Assembly (NCBI GenBank): GCA_035575135.1
Contig: DATLYE010000053.1
Coordinates: 46,262-110,261, forward strand
Reading direction: 5' to 3'
Origin: JANWXD01 sp035575135
Lineage (GTDB): Bacteria; Acidobacteriota; Terriglobia; Bryobacterales; Bryobacteraceae
Length of the DNA: 64,000 bases
Made by a program: the position numbers and the translations under genes
Shown: in pieces, positions 9,258 through 17,237 of the stretch
Layout of the letters: each line of letters starts with the position of its first letter
How positions within the stretch are numbered: position 1 is the first letter of the stretch
The notes under the pieces: generated by a model
The model's database searches: none
Told to the model about the DNA's origin: nothing
The model's input: only the letters and a program-made list of their open reading frames with translations

Positions 9258-9863
9258 ATGATGATCCGCGCAGTGATTTTCGATCTCGGCAACGTCATCG
9301 TTCCCTTTGATACAAAACGGGGCTACGAGGCGCTGGCCAAGGTCAATGGCCTTCCCCCGGAAGAGATCAAACGGAGGATTGCGGCCACAGGGGCAGTACA
9401 GCCTTTCGAGATGGGCAAGATCGAGCCCCAGGAGTTTGTGCGAAAAATCTCCGAAGCGCTCGAGCTCGAAGTGAGCTATGAACGATTTTGCGAGCTTTGG
9501 AGCAGCATCTTTTTACCGGAGCCACTCCTTCCGGAGCAGCTGATCGCAGGGCTCAAGGGACGGTACCAGCTGCTGGTGCTGTCCAACACGAACGCCATTC
9601 ACTTTGCCATGATCCGGTCGCGGTACCCCATCATGCGGCTGTTCGATGACTACGTGCTGTCTTACGAAGTGGGCGCGATGAAACCGTCGCCTGAGATGTA
9701 TCGCGCGGCCATCGAGCGCTCCCGCTGTGCACCGGAGGAGATTTTTTTCACCGACGATCTGGAAGTGAATGTCGAGGCCGCGCGCAGGCATGGCATGGTC
9801 GCGGTGCGCTTCGAATCGGCAAAGCAACTCGAAGAGGAGCTGCGGCGCCGGGGGCTTCTCTGA
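9258..9863 (+). CDS. HAD-superfamily phosphatase (YihX-like)
   Basis: This HAD hydrolase has 201 residues. Motif I is FDLGN (Asp9, with Asn12 where most phosphatases have the second Asp), as in the YihX glucose-1-phosphatase and epoxide-hydrolase N-domain branch. Motif II is LLVLSNTN, motif III Lys is in GAMKPSPEMY and motif IV is FFTDDLEVN. An alpha-helical cap sits between motifs I and II. ATG at 9258 or 9261 are equivalent starts, with GGAGG about 13 bases upstream. It appears to be monocistronic. A sugar-phosphate substrate is likely by family; this is inference. Confidence 0.85.
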   Translation: MMIRAVIFDLGNVIVPFDTKRGYEALAKVNGLPPEEIKRRIAATGAVQPFEMGKIEPQEFVRKISEALELEVSYERFCELWSSIFLPEPLLPEQLIAGLKGRYQLLVLSNTNAIHFAMIRSRYPIMRLFDDYVLSYEVGAMKPSPEMYRAAIERSRCAPEEIFFTDDLEVNVEAARRHGMVAVRFESAKQLEEELRRRGLL

Positions 9864-9880
9864 GCCTGCGAGAAGCAGCG

Positions 9881-10975
9881 TCAGGTCAAGTCGAACCGTT
9901 TCAGTTCGATCTTCTGGTCATCAAAGACGCCCAGACCGAGGACACCGGCGATCTCGACATGCTCGGGCTGCATGCGATAGAAGCGGCTATCCGCGTCCGG
10001 AGGCGCTTCGCCCACGGGCTTCATGCCCATTTCGGCGCGCTTGGCATCGATCACCTTCCAACCGGTCTTGTCCAAGGCCACAGGGTCGGTGGCGAAATAC
10101 ATCGTTTTGTGCTCCCAGACGTACTTTTCGACCCGGCGTCCCGGGCCTCCGTGGTAGGCGCCCTTGACGGCATCCAGGATGTGAAGAACGACTTTCTGAC
10201 GGATGACCGGAAGATCCACGACGGCGGGAATGAAGGTGCCGCAGGTGTTCAATGTCGGGCTGGAGTGGCTGCGGCTGACGTTGTTGACCAGGCCATGGGA
10301 CATGTTTTTCAGGGCCAGCGTGATGCCGGCCGACTGGTGGTGCTTGAGCACACACAGATTGATCATCTTGTTGACGTCGCGCGTCAAGAAGCGCGCCACG
10401 TACGAGCGGCGGTGGTGGGGATCGGAAGGATTCGCGTTGGGTAATACGACGGCAGTTTCCATATAGTGGTCGGCGTCGTAGCCGTCCATGTCCAGCTGGA
10501 GCGGGTGGGGCTCATCGGTGGCCCAGGTCCAGCGCACGCCCTCGGGAAGCCACTTGTCAAACCCCGCGCGGAGGAACTCGCGGCGATAGCGGTCGTAGGC
10601 GACGATATCCCGCGGCTTGACACCTGCCAGCTTGAGTCCCTCCACGATCTCCTGGACGACTTCGGGCGCGGAGATGACGAACGGCTGGCCCACCGGATTG
10701 AGCTTGATTCCGACAACGTCGCCGGGCTCGAAAAAGAACCGCCATGCTTCGGCGGGCGTCTCCGCTCCGGTGAGCTCCATCAGGCCCTTGTGCAGCATCG
10801 CTCTGACGGCGTCTCGCTGGTACGCGCCGGAGAGGATGCTGCCGGGATGATGTACCGCCACGACGCGTCCGGGGAACGGACCTGGGATCCCCAGCCTCCT
10901 CGCCGCACGGACTTGCGAATGGTAAAAGACGGGCAGGGCAAGCGCTGTGTTTTTAAGCCATTGACGACGGTTCAT
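9881..10975 (-). CDS. DUF362-type protein with twin-arginine-like leader
   Basis: This 364-residue protein resembles the DUF362 family, whose function is not settled. The start MNRRQWLKNTALALPVFYHS contains a twin-arginine pair followed by a hydrophobic stretch, suggesting Tat export. Family-like blocks include VVGIKLNPVGQPFVISAPEVV, ILHILDAVKGAYHGGPG and YFATDPVALDKTGWKVID. DUF362 proteins often carry ferredoxin motifs, but no CxxCxxC cluster is seen here, so this is the cluster-free version found with Tat signals in Acidobacteria and Planctomycetes. It lies between a HAD gene and a TonB receptor with no obvious operon partner. Confidence 0.75.
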   Translation of the reverse strand: MNRRQWLKNTALALPVFYHSQVRAARRLGIPGPFPGRVVAVHHPGSILSGAYQRDAVRAMLHKGLMELTGAETPAEAWRFFFEPGDVVGIKLNPVGQPFVISAPEVVQEIVEGLKLAGVKPRDIVAYDRYRREFLRAGFDKWLPEGVRWTWATDEPHPLQLDMDGYDADHYMETAVVLPNANPSDPHHRRSYVARFLTRDVNKMINLCVLKHHQSAGITLALKNMSHGLVNNVSRSHSSPTLNTCGTFIPAVVDLPVIRQKVVLHILDAVKGAYHGGPGRRVEKYVWEHKTMYFATDPVALDKTGWKVIDAKRAEMGMKPVGEAPPDADSRFYRMQPEHVEIAGVLGLGVFDDQKIELKRFDLT

Positions 10976-11037
10976 GTTGCACCCAGTGTCTTGGGGTATT
11001 GTAGCGCAGCGGCAGTCAGCGGCCCGGCGGCTCAGGC

Positions 11038-11066
11038 GGCGAGGCGGGCATAAGGCCCGCCTCGCC
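11038..11066 (-). terminator. GC-rich hairpin downstream of the second Oar-like receptor gene
   Basis: A perfect 12-bp inverted repeat (GGCGAGGCGGGC / GCCCGCCTCGCC) with a 5-base loop begins 9 bases beyond the stop codon of the receptor gene. No U-run follows on either strand, so it may act as an RNA stabiliser or a Rho-assisted terminator. Confidence 0.55.
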
Positions 11067-11074
11067 GGTGAGGA

Positions 11075-14000
11075 TCAGAAGTTCAGCTTCAGAGCGAACT
11101 GGATGTTACGCTCTCCCTGCGCGCTGGTCACTTCCCCGAACGTCGCACTCGAGGCAGAACGGTTCGGGGCATTGAATTGCGGCGTGTTGGTCAAGTTGAA
11201 GAATTCCGTGCGGAACTCGAGATTCATCCGTTCCTTGATGGGGAAAAGCTTGTGCACGGAGAAATCAAACTGTTTGAGACCCGGACCACGGACGACGCCC
11301 ACACCGGAGTTGCCAAGCGTGCCCGCCCTGGGTTCTCTGAAGGCGGAGCGGTCAAGCCAGGTCGTCCCAGGCCCCACCTGGCGCGGACCTTTTCCGTCGG
11401 CCAAGCGGTCGGCGCGAGGCCCGCGGGAGCGCGTCCCGGAACGGTCCGTCGCAGTGATCGTTAGCGGGAACCCGCTCCGAAGCGAGAGAATCCCGCCCAT
11501 CTCCCAGCCGCCCAAGACGCCGTTAAGAGCGCCGTTCCAGCCGGAGCCCCACTTACGGTTCCTTCCAAACGGGAGCTGGTAAGTGTAGGCATAGCTCAGA
11601 ATGTGAGTGGCGTCGAAATAGGAAGGGCCCCACTCCGCCTTGCGGTCGTAAAGATACTGCCAGTAGGCCGACTGGGAAGCGGCCTGGCCCCCTTCGCCGT
11701 AGTAGCCGATGGCGTCACTCATACCTTTGGACCACGTGTAGGACAGCTGGTACTCCAGCCCGGCGGAATAGCGCTTGCGCACCTGCAGTTGCAGCGAATC
11801 GTAGCGCTGGTTGCCGTTGGATTCCGTGCCGGAGATCTGCGCGATGTTCCGCAGCAGCGGGTTGCCTGAAAGGTAGGGGCTGGGTTCGGTGACGCCCGGA
11901 GCGATGAGGCGGCGCTGGAAGTACGGCATGGGCACGACCAGGTGCGTACCATGCTGGCCGACATATCCCACACTGAGGACGGTTTCGGCGGGCAACTGGC
12001 GTTCGATGATAAAGCTCCACTGCTGGACGTTGGCCGGCCGCACGAAAGGATCCCAGAGCCGGATGGTGACATTGGCGAACGGGTCTTGAGCCCTGAGAAT
12101 CGTCAGACCCTGGTCCGTCGTCGCGCCGATGGCGGTTTGACCAGTAAAAATGGCCTCGAATTCGTAGTTGAACGGTGGATTCAAGGGAAGGCGAAGGTTC
12201 GTTCCCGTACCCTCCATGAAGGAGGAAATGGTGTAGGCGCCTCGGAAGACCGTCTTCTTGCCGAGGAAGGCAGGCGTCCAGGCAAAGCCGACACGAGGCT
12301 GGAAATCCTTCCTAAACGGTTCATACAGAGCGCGGCTGTTACCATCCTTGCCCGCAAGCAGGAGTTTGCCGCTGAATGGTTCGAAGTTTGCCTGACGGTC
12401 TTTCACCTCCACGAGGGGGCTGTGATACTCCCAGCGAAGGCCCAGGTTCAGCGTGAGGGAGTCGGTGACCCGCCAATCATCCTGGAAGTAGAAGCCGAGG
12501 ATGATCTTGCGGTGACCCCAGCTGCCGGTGTTGACGCCACGGCCGGCCCGCTCCACAAGGCCCAGGAAGAAGTCCGCCTCAGGGAAGCCACGGGAGACCG
12601 GACTGTTGGCATTGGGCCCTGCCGTGTACTGGCCGTTAAACTGAATGAAGCCAGTGCGGCCGAAGTTCCCCGCGTAGAAGGGATTCATCTGCTGGCGGAG
12701 TAACTGACCTCCGGTTTTCATCATATGGCGGCCCCGGATGATGGTGAAGTTATCCGCGAAATGGTAAGTGTTGTTCGGAAAATTCTGCTGGGTACCGATG
12801 TTGGCGCTGCCGATGCTACTGGCCAGCCCGCCGGAGAACTGGAGGGACATGAGCCCGGGGCCGCGGTCATTGCCCTGCCGGATACCGAGCTTCTCGGCGA
12901 CATTCCCCAGACCTTTGTCCAGACCGCCATTGTGAAGGACGATGCGGTTGGCACCGATGCGCAGCTCATTGACCTTGGTCGGACTGATGGTCCGCGTCCA
13001 GTTGATGACGCCGTTCTGGAATGGCGCGACGTTGAAGCTGTTAAAGAACAGCGGAAAGGTATTGTAGCCGGGCTGGTCCTGGCGTCCCCACGAATAGCGG
13101 ACCGACAGGTCGTCCTGGGAGGTGAGCTTGGCGTCCACTTTGATGTCGAACTGGTCGGTGACAAGCTGACTCCGGGATCCGTTGACCTGGTTGAAGCGCA
13201 GTTCATTGTTGAGCGGGAGAGGATACAAATCGGGCGAATTAAACAGGTTCGTCGCCACGACATTGCGGCGACTCACCGGGATCTGGTTGTTCGGGAAAGG
13301 CTGGCGAACACCGCTCGCGTCCGTAGTGAGCGGATCGTAAAGCTGAACGCCGCGTTCGCTCAACAGGCGGGAGAAGTCCCCGTTTCGGAACGGAGCCGGG
13401 ATCACCGAAATGGTGCCGACCGAGGTCGGGGTGGCGCGGCGAATGCCCTGGTAGTCCCCGAAGAAGAACAGCCTGTCGCGCTTCAGGGGTCCGCCGAGCG
13501 TGCCTCCGAACTCGTTCCAGCGAATGGGCACGCGCGGGGTGTTCTGCCAGTTCCGCGCCCAGTTGTTGGCATTGAGCTTGTCGTTGCGGAAGAACTCAAA
13601 GACGTTTCCGTGAAGTTCGTTCGTGCCTGACTTGATAATCACGTTGATCACGCCGCCCTGGAAGTTACCGAATTCCGCCGAGGCGTTGTTCGTAATCATG
13701 CGCACTTCCTGGATGGCGTCCAGATTGGGCTGATAGGCCGTCAGGTTGTCGGAGGTGTGGTTGTTATCAATGCCGTCCAGCAGGAAGTTGTTGGCTTCTT
13801 TCCGGTTGCCGTTAACATAGGGCCGCCCTCCGCCGGAGGTGCGAACCCCGTTGTTGAAGGCGGCGGGGTTGGTGGTGGTGACACCGGGAGCCAGCAGCGT
13901 AAGCGAGATGAAGTTGCGGGAAATCAGAGGCGTCTTGGTGAGCGTCGTGGGCGTAAGCGTGGCGCCGACGATCGTCGTATCAGTGTTCAACAGCGGCGCC

Positions 14001-14386
14001 GCTCCCGTAACCTCCACGGTCTCCGTAACAGTCCCGATTTCCAGCGTGATATCGAGGCGTGCCCGCTGGTTGAGCTCCAGCACGATGTTGGGGCGTGTGG
14101 CGGTCTTGAAGCCTGTGGCTTCCACTTTGAGTTCGTAGGTGCCCACCGGAATTCGCGGGAACGCGTAAATGCCTTCCTCATTGGTTTTGGTGGGCCAGAG
14201 GGTTCCTCGGTTGACATCCTTGGCGGTCACCGTTGCGCCCACCACAGCGGCGCCGCTCGGGTCCGTGATTCTTCCGGTGATGCCGGCGCTGACCTCCTGG
14301 GCCAGAGCCGAAACTGCGAGGAATGCCAGCCCGCACACCACGAGTGCGGCACGGCACAAAGACGAGACGGCCATACGTGGATTCAT
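11075..14386 (-). CDS. TonB-dependent receptor, Oar-like, with carboxypeptidase-regulatory-like domain (second copy)
   Basis: A second Oar-like receptor, 1103 residues, clearly of the same family as the one encoded at 3025-6465 but diverged. The signal peptide (SLCRAALVVCGLAFLAVSALA) leads into a regulatory-like beta-sandwich (AGITGRITDPSGAAVVGATV, PVGTYELKVEATGFK), a plug (NNFLLDGIDNNHTSDN, SAEFGNFQGGVINVIIKSG) and the barrel, ending FALKLNF with a terminal Phe. ATG at 14386 was chosen over 14416 because AGAGGAG lies 11 bases upstream and the leader then starts properly. An outer-membrane location is expected; the ligand is unknown. A strong hairpin follows the stop. Confidence 0.92.
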   Translation of the reverse strand: MNPRMAVSSLCRAALVVCGLAFLAVSALAQEVSAGITGRITDPSGAAVVGATVTAKDVNRGTLWPTKTNEEGIYAFPRIPVGTYELKVEATGFKTATRPNIVLELNQRARLDITLEIGTVTETVEVTGAAPLLNTDTTIVGATLTPTTLTKTPLISRNFISLTLLAPGVTTTNPAAFNNGVRTSGGGRPYVNGNRKEANNFLLDGIDNNHTSDNLTAYQPNLDAIQEVRMITNNASAEFGNFQGGVINVIIKSGTNELHGNVFEFFRNDKLNANNWARNWQNTPRVPIRWNEFGGTLGGPLKRDRLFFFGDYQGIRRATPTSVGTISVIPAPFRNGDFSRLLSERGVQLYDPLTTDASGVRQPFPNNQIPVSRRNVVATNLFNSPDLYPLPLNNELRFNQVNGSRSQLVTDQFDIKVDAKLTSQDDLSVRYSWGRQDQPGYNTFPLFFNSFNVAPFQNGVINWTRTISPTKVNELRIGANRIVLHNGGLDKGLGNVAEKLGIRQGNDRGPGLMSLQFSGGLASSIGSANIGTQQNFPNNTYHFADNFTIIRGRHMMKTGGQLLRQQMNPFYAGNFGRTGFIQFNGQYTAGPNANSPVSRGFPEADFFLGLVERAGRGVNTGSWGHRKIILGFYFQDDWRVTDSLTLNLGLRWEYHSPLVEVKDRQANFEPFSGKLLLAGKDGNSRALYEPFRKDFQPRVGFAWTPAFLGKKTVFRGAYTISSFMEGTGTNLRLPLNPPFNYEFEAIFTGQTAIGATTDQGLTILRAQDPFANVTIRLWDPFVRPANVQQWSFIIERQLPAETVLSVGYVGQHGTHLVVPMPYFQRRLIAPGVTEPSPYLSGNPLLRNIAQISGTESNGNQRYDSLQLQVRKRYSAGLEYQLSYTWSKGMSDAIGYYGEGGQAASQSAYWQYLYDRKAEWGPSYFDATHILSYAYTYQLPFGRNRKWGSGWNGALNGVLGGWEMGGILSLRSGFPLTITATDRSGTRSRGPRADRLADGKGPRQVGPGTTWLDRSAFREPRAGTLGNSGVGVVRGPGLKQFDFSVHKLFPIKERMNLEFRTEFFNLTNTPQFNAPNRSASSATFGEVTSAQGERNIQFALKLNF

Positions 14387-14606
14387 TTTGCGAAGTACTC
14401 CTCTCTTTGAAGGCAAATCTGCTGAACCCTAAAGACCACTTTCCGGTTCTGGGTTGATTATAGGCGCACACCGCGAAGATGTCAATAAAAAATTGCTGCA
14501 AGACGGCTGCTTGCCCTCACAACGCAGCCAGCAAACGCCAGCAGACAGCCGGCACCTTCAGCGCCCTGTCGTGAGAGCCCGCTGTGTCCGGGGGTATGGC
14601 ATGGCG

Positions 14607-14996
14607 TCAGAGCAAAGACGGATCCAGATCGCCGTCGGCAGCCCCGCCGGGCGGAGTGTGCTGGTCACCTGGGCGGCGGCTGAGGAACTCGAGGAGCTCG
14701 TCCTCCGATCCTCCAAACAGCGAACTCACCAGCTCCTGTACGGCGGCACGCCGCACGACCTCACGAGAAACCGCCGGAGAGTAAACGAAGGCGCGCCCTT
14801 CCTTGCGGCGGGTGACCGCACCCTTGCGGGCGAGGCGGTCCAGCAAGGTCATCACTGTAGTGTAGGCGAGGTCGCGTCCTGGGGCGAGCGCGGCCCGGAC
14901 GTCTTTGACGGTGCCTTCACCGAGCAGCCACAACGCCTTCAGACATTCCAGCTCCAGGGGAGGCGGAACGCCGCGGGGCGGAGCAGGCCGGCGCAT
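14607..14996 (-). CDS. BlaI/MecI-family transcriptional repressor
   Basis: This 129-residue protein has the winged-helix domain of BlaI/MecI repressors: LELECLKALWLLGEGTVKDVRAAL, then the recognition helix region LAYTTVMTLLDRLARKGAVTRRKEGRAFVYSP, and a C-terminal dimerisation helix (QELVSSLFGGSEDELLEFL). These repressors are normally inactivated by a membrane BlaR1-type protease; none is encoded nearby. The start ATG at 14996 lies 1 base after the TGA of the YhaM-like gene (TGAAATG), so it is the last gene of the mfd operon. The longer frame to 15311 runs through the YhaM-like gene and was rejected. The target genes are unknown. Confidence 0.85.
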   Translation of the reverse strand: MRRPAPPRGVPPPLELECLKALWLLGEGTVKDVRAALAPGRDLAYTTVMTLLDRLARKGAVTRRKEGRAFVYSPAVSREVVRRAAVQELVSSLFGGSEDELLEFLSRRPGDQHTPPGGAADGDLDPSLL

Positions 14997-14997
14997 T

Positions 14998-16080
14998 TCA
15001 GGAATCGTTGCCCAGAGCGTCGAGCAGTTTCTCCCCAAACAGAGTGGGAGAGTCAGGAGTAAGCTGCTTGCCGGTGCGGGGAGCGGGAACCGGACGCGCC
15101 CGGAGTTTGTGTTCACCGGTTCCCTCGAGATAGCGGAGCTTTTTGAGAATGATACGGTCGAGGGGCTGACTGTAGGTGGTCCAGTCGCCGTCCAGGTGGG
15201 GGTCCTGGTCCACGCGGGCGCGCATGCACTCCATTTTGGAGTCGAGGTCGTCGAGGTAGTGCAGCAGCAGAGCCTCCGGGAACAGGGGGACTTTGGGCGA
15301 GCCAAACTCAAGCTGGCCGTGGTGGCTCAGAACCATGTGCTCGACGAGCGCGCGGAGTTTGGGCGGGAAGTCGGGGAGGTTGTGGAGCTTGTCGGCGATC
15401 AGGCGGACGCCGATCGCGATGTGGCCAAGGAGCTGGCCCTCGGTGGTATAGCCGAAACCGCGGTCATACCGCAACTCGTAAAGCTTGCCGATATCGTGCA
15501 ATACGGCGCCTGTCAGAAGCAAATCCAAATCCAGGTGTTTGTAGTGGCCGGCAGCGAACTGACAAAGGCGGCAAAGCGAAAGGATGTGCTCGAGCAGGCC
15601 GCCCAAGTATGCATGATGCACAGACTTGGCCGCGGGGGCGCGCTTGAGGCGCGAGGCAATCTCGGGGTCATCTAAGAAGGCGGTCAGCAGCGCATTCAGG
15701 TGCGGTTGGCGCACGCCGGCCACAATCTGGCGCAACTCGGCGAACATCTCCTCCGGATCACGGGCCGAGACCGGGAAGAAATCAGCGGGGTCCACTTCCG
15801 AGTCATCCACGCGCTGGACCTTGTGAATGGTGAGCTGGGGGCGGTTCTGGTAGATGGTGTAAAGCCCCTTGACGCGAACGAAATCATCCCGGTCGAACGC
15901 GTGCATCACTTCTGCGACGTTGTCCCACATTTTGGCGTCGAGATCCCCGGTGCGGTCGCCGAGGAGGAGCGAAAGGTACAACTCTCCGGATTTCTTCTGC
16001 CGGATCTCCTTATGATGCACCAGGAAGGTTGCCGTAACCACCTGGTTGGGCTGAAGTTCGTTCACATAGGGGGATTTCAT
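14998..16080 (-). CDS. YhaM-like 3'-5' exoribonuclease (OB fold plus HD domain)
   Basis: This 360-residue protein combines an N-terminal OB-fold nucleic-acid-binding domain (TATFLVHHKEIRQKKSGELY, LLLGDRTGDLDAKMWD; residues 10-95) with a metal-dependent HD domain. In the HD part, HHAYLGGLLEH (about 155-165), LHDIGKL with the His195-Asp196 pair, and LVEHMVLSHHG supply the expected metal ligands. This is the architecture of YhaM/CBF1, which degrades RNA or DNA from the 3' end in the cytoplasm. It starts 13 bases after the SurA-like gene and is followed by the repressor gene after 1 base. Confidence 0.88.
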   Translation of the reverse strand: MKSPYVNELQPNQVVTATFLVHHKEIRQKKSGELYLSLLLGDRTGDLDAKMWDNVAEVMHAFDRDDFVRVKGLYTIYQNRPQLTIHKVQRVDDSEVDPADFFPVSARDPEEMFAELRQIVAGVRQPHLNALLTAFLDDPEIASRLKRAPAAKSVHHAYLGGLLEHILSLCRLCQFAAGHYKHLDLDLLLTGAVLHDIGKLYELRYDRGFGYTTEGQLLGHIAIGVRLIADKLHNLPDFPPKLRALVEHMVLSHHGQLEFGSPKVPLFPEALLLHYLDDLDSKMECMRARVDQDPHLDGDWTTYSQPLDRIILKKLRYLEGTGEHKLRARPVPAPRTGKQLTPDSPTLFGEKLLDALGNDS

Positions 16081-16093
16081 TGCGGTTCGCCGG

Positions 16094-17230
16094 CTACTTG
16101 GAAGAACTCGTGGTCTTGGCCGGTCTCGTGGTGCCCGGGATCGGAATCACCCACAGCAAGCGGCGCCGTCGAGTCTGAGCGGCAACCTCCTCTTTCGTCA
16201 CCGTTTCCGGTTTGAGCTGGGCCGGATCTTTCCAGGACGTGTCCTTTCCGGGGGCCGCGCCGGTGTCAACATAGCCCTCGCGGATTTCGAGGAACGCATC
16301 CATACGCAGCTTAGTGAGGTATTCGCGCAGGGCGGGCTGGAAGCGCGGCATGTAGAGCTTTTCCATGATCTCGTTCTGGACTTCTTCAAGACTGGCCAGG
16401 CCAGCTTTATGAGTCTCCTCGACGCGGAGGATCAAAAAACCGTTCGGGATGCGGATCGGATCGGTGACATGACCGCGCTCTTTGCCGAAGACGTGTTCGA
16501 CGATCTGAGGATTCAGGTCGGCGCGCCGGAACCATCCGAGCTCGCCCATGTTCTGGGCGGTGACCGCATCGGAGTTGTCGCGCGCAAGCTCGCCGAAGCG
16601 TTCCCCTTTGCGGGCGCGCTCGACCAGATCCCGCGCCTTTTTCTCAAGGGCGGGAATCTCGGCTTCAGGCTTGCCTTCGGTGGAGATGAGGATCTCGCGG
16701 AGCAAGACACGCTCTTCGCGAATGAATTCGTCCTTGTGTTCGTTGTAGTACTTCTCGACCTCGGCTCTGGGGATGTTGATTTTGGAGCCCACTTCCTGGC
16801 CGATCACGCGCCGCGTCAGGAAGTTGTTCTTCATTTCGGCCTTGAAGTCTTCAAAAGGCATGCCGGTTTGTTCGCGGATCCACTCATGGAACTTGTCCTG
16901 ATCCGCGATCTTGTACTGGAGCTGAATATCCGCCAGGTACTTGCTGACTTCGGCGTCCACGTTGATGTTGAGATCACGCCCCCGCTGGACCAGGAGAAGT
17001 TCATCGATACGGTCCCGCAGGATATCCTTTTCGCGCTCTTTGAGTTCGGCCTCGAGTTTGGCGCCGCTTAGGCCCCGGCGCCGGAGTTCGGCTTCGAGTT
17101 GTTCGCGGCTCCGTTTCAGGTCTCCGGTGGTGATGATTTCATTGTTGACCTTGGCGACGATCTGCTCGACCACGCGCACGTCCGCAGCGAACGCGGGCGC
17201 CAGAGCGAGCAAGCAACCCAGCAGCCTCAT
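16094..17230 (-). CDS. SurA-like periplasmic peptidyl-prolyl isomerase/chaperone
   Basis: This 378-residue protein is an exported parvulin-type isomerase. A signal peptide (MRLLGCLLALAPAFAA) precedes a SurA N-domain (VVEQIVAKVNNEIITTGDL, then long charged helices to about residue 170) and one parvulin domain (LREILIS, ARDNSDAVTAQNMGELGWF, PIRIPNGFLILRVEE). It should help outer-membrane proteins fold in the periplasm, which suits a genome with large TonB receptors. The C-terminus is basic and low-complexity. It begins 7 bases after mfd ends and is the third gene in the operon. E. coli SurA has two parvulin domains; this has one. Confidence 0.88.
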   Translation of the reverse strand: MRLLGCLLALAPAFAADVRVVEQIVAKVNNEIITTGDLKRSREQLEAELRRRGLSGAKLEAELKEREKDILRDRIDELLLVQRGRDLNINVDAEVSKYLADIQLQYKIADQDKFHEWIREQTGMPFEDFKAEMKNNFLTRRVIGQEVGSKINIPRAEVEKYYNEHKDEFIREERVLLREILISTEGKPEAEIPALEKKARDLVERARKGERFGELARDNSDAVTAQNMGELGWFRRADLNPQIVEHVFGKERGHVTDPIRIPNGFLILRVEETHKAGLASLEEVQNEIMEKLYMPRFQPALREYLTKLRMDAFLEIREGYVDTGAAPGKDTSWKDPAQLKPETVTKEEVAAQTRRRRLLWVIPIPGTTRPAKTTSSSK

Positions 17231-17237
17231 GCTCTCA

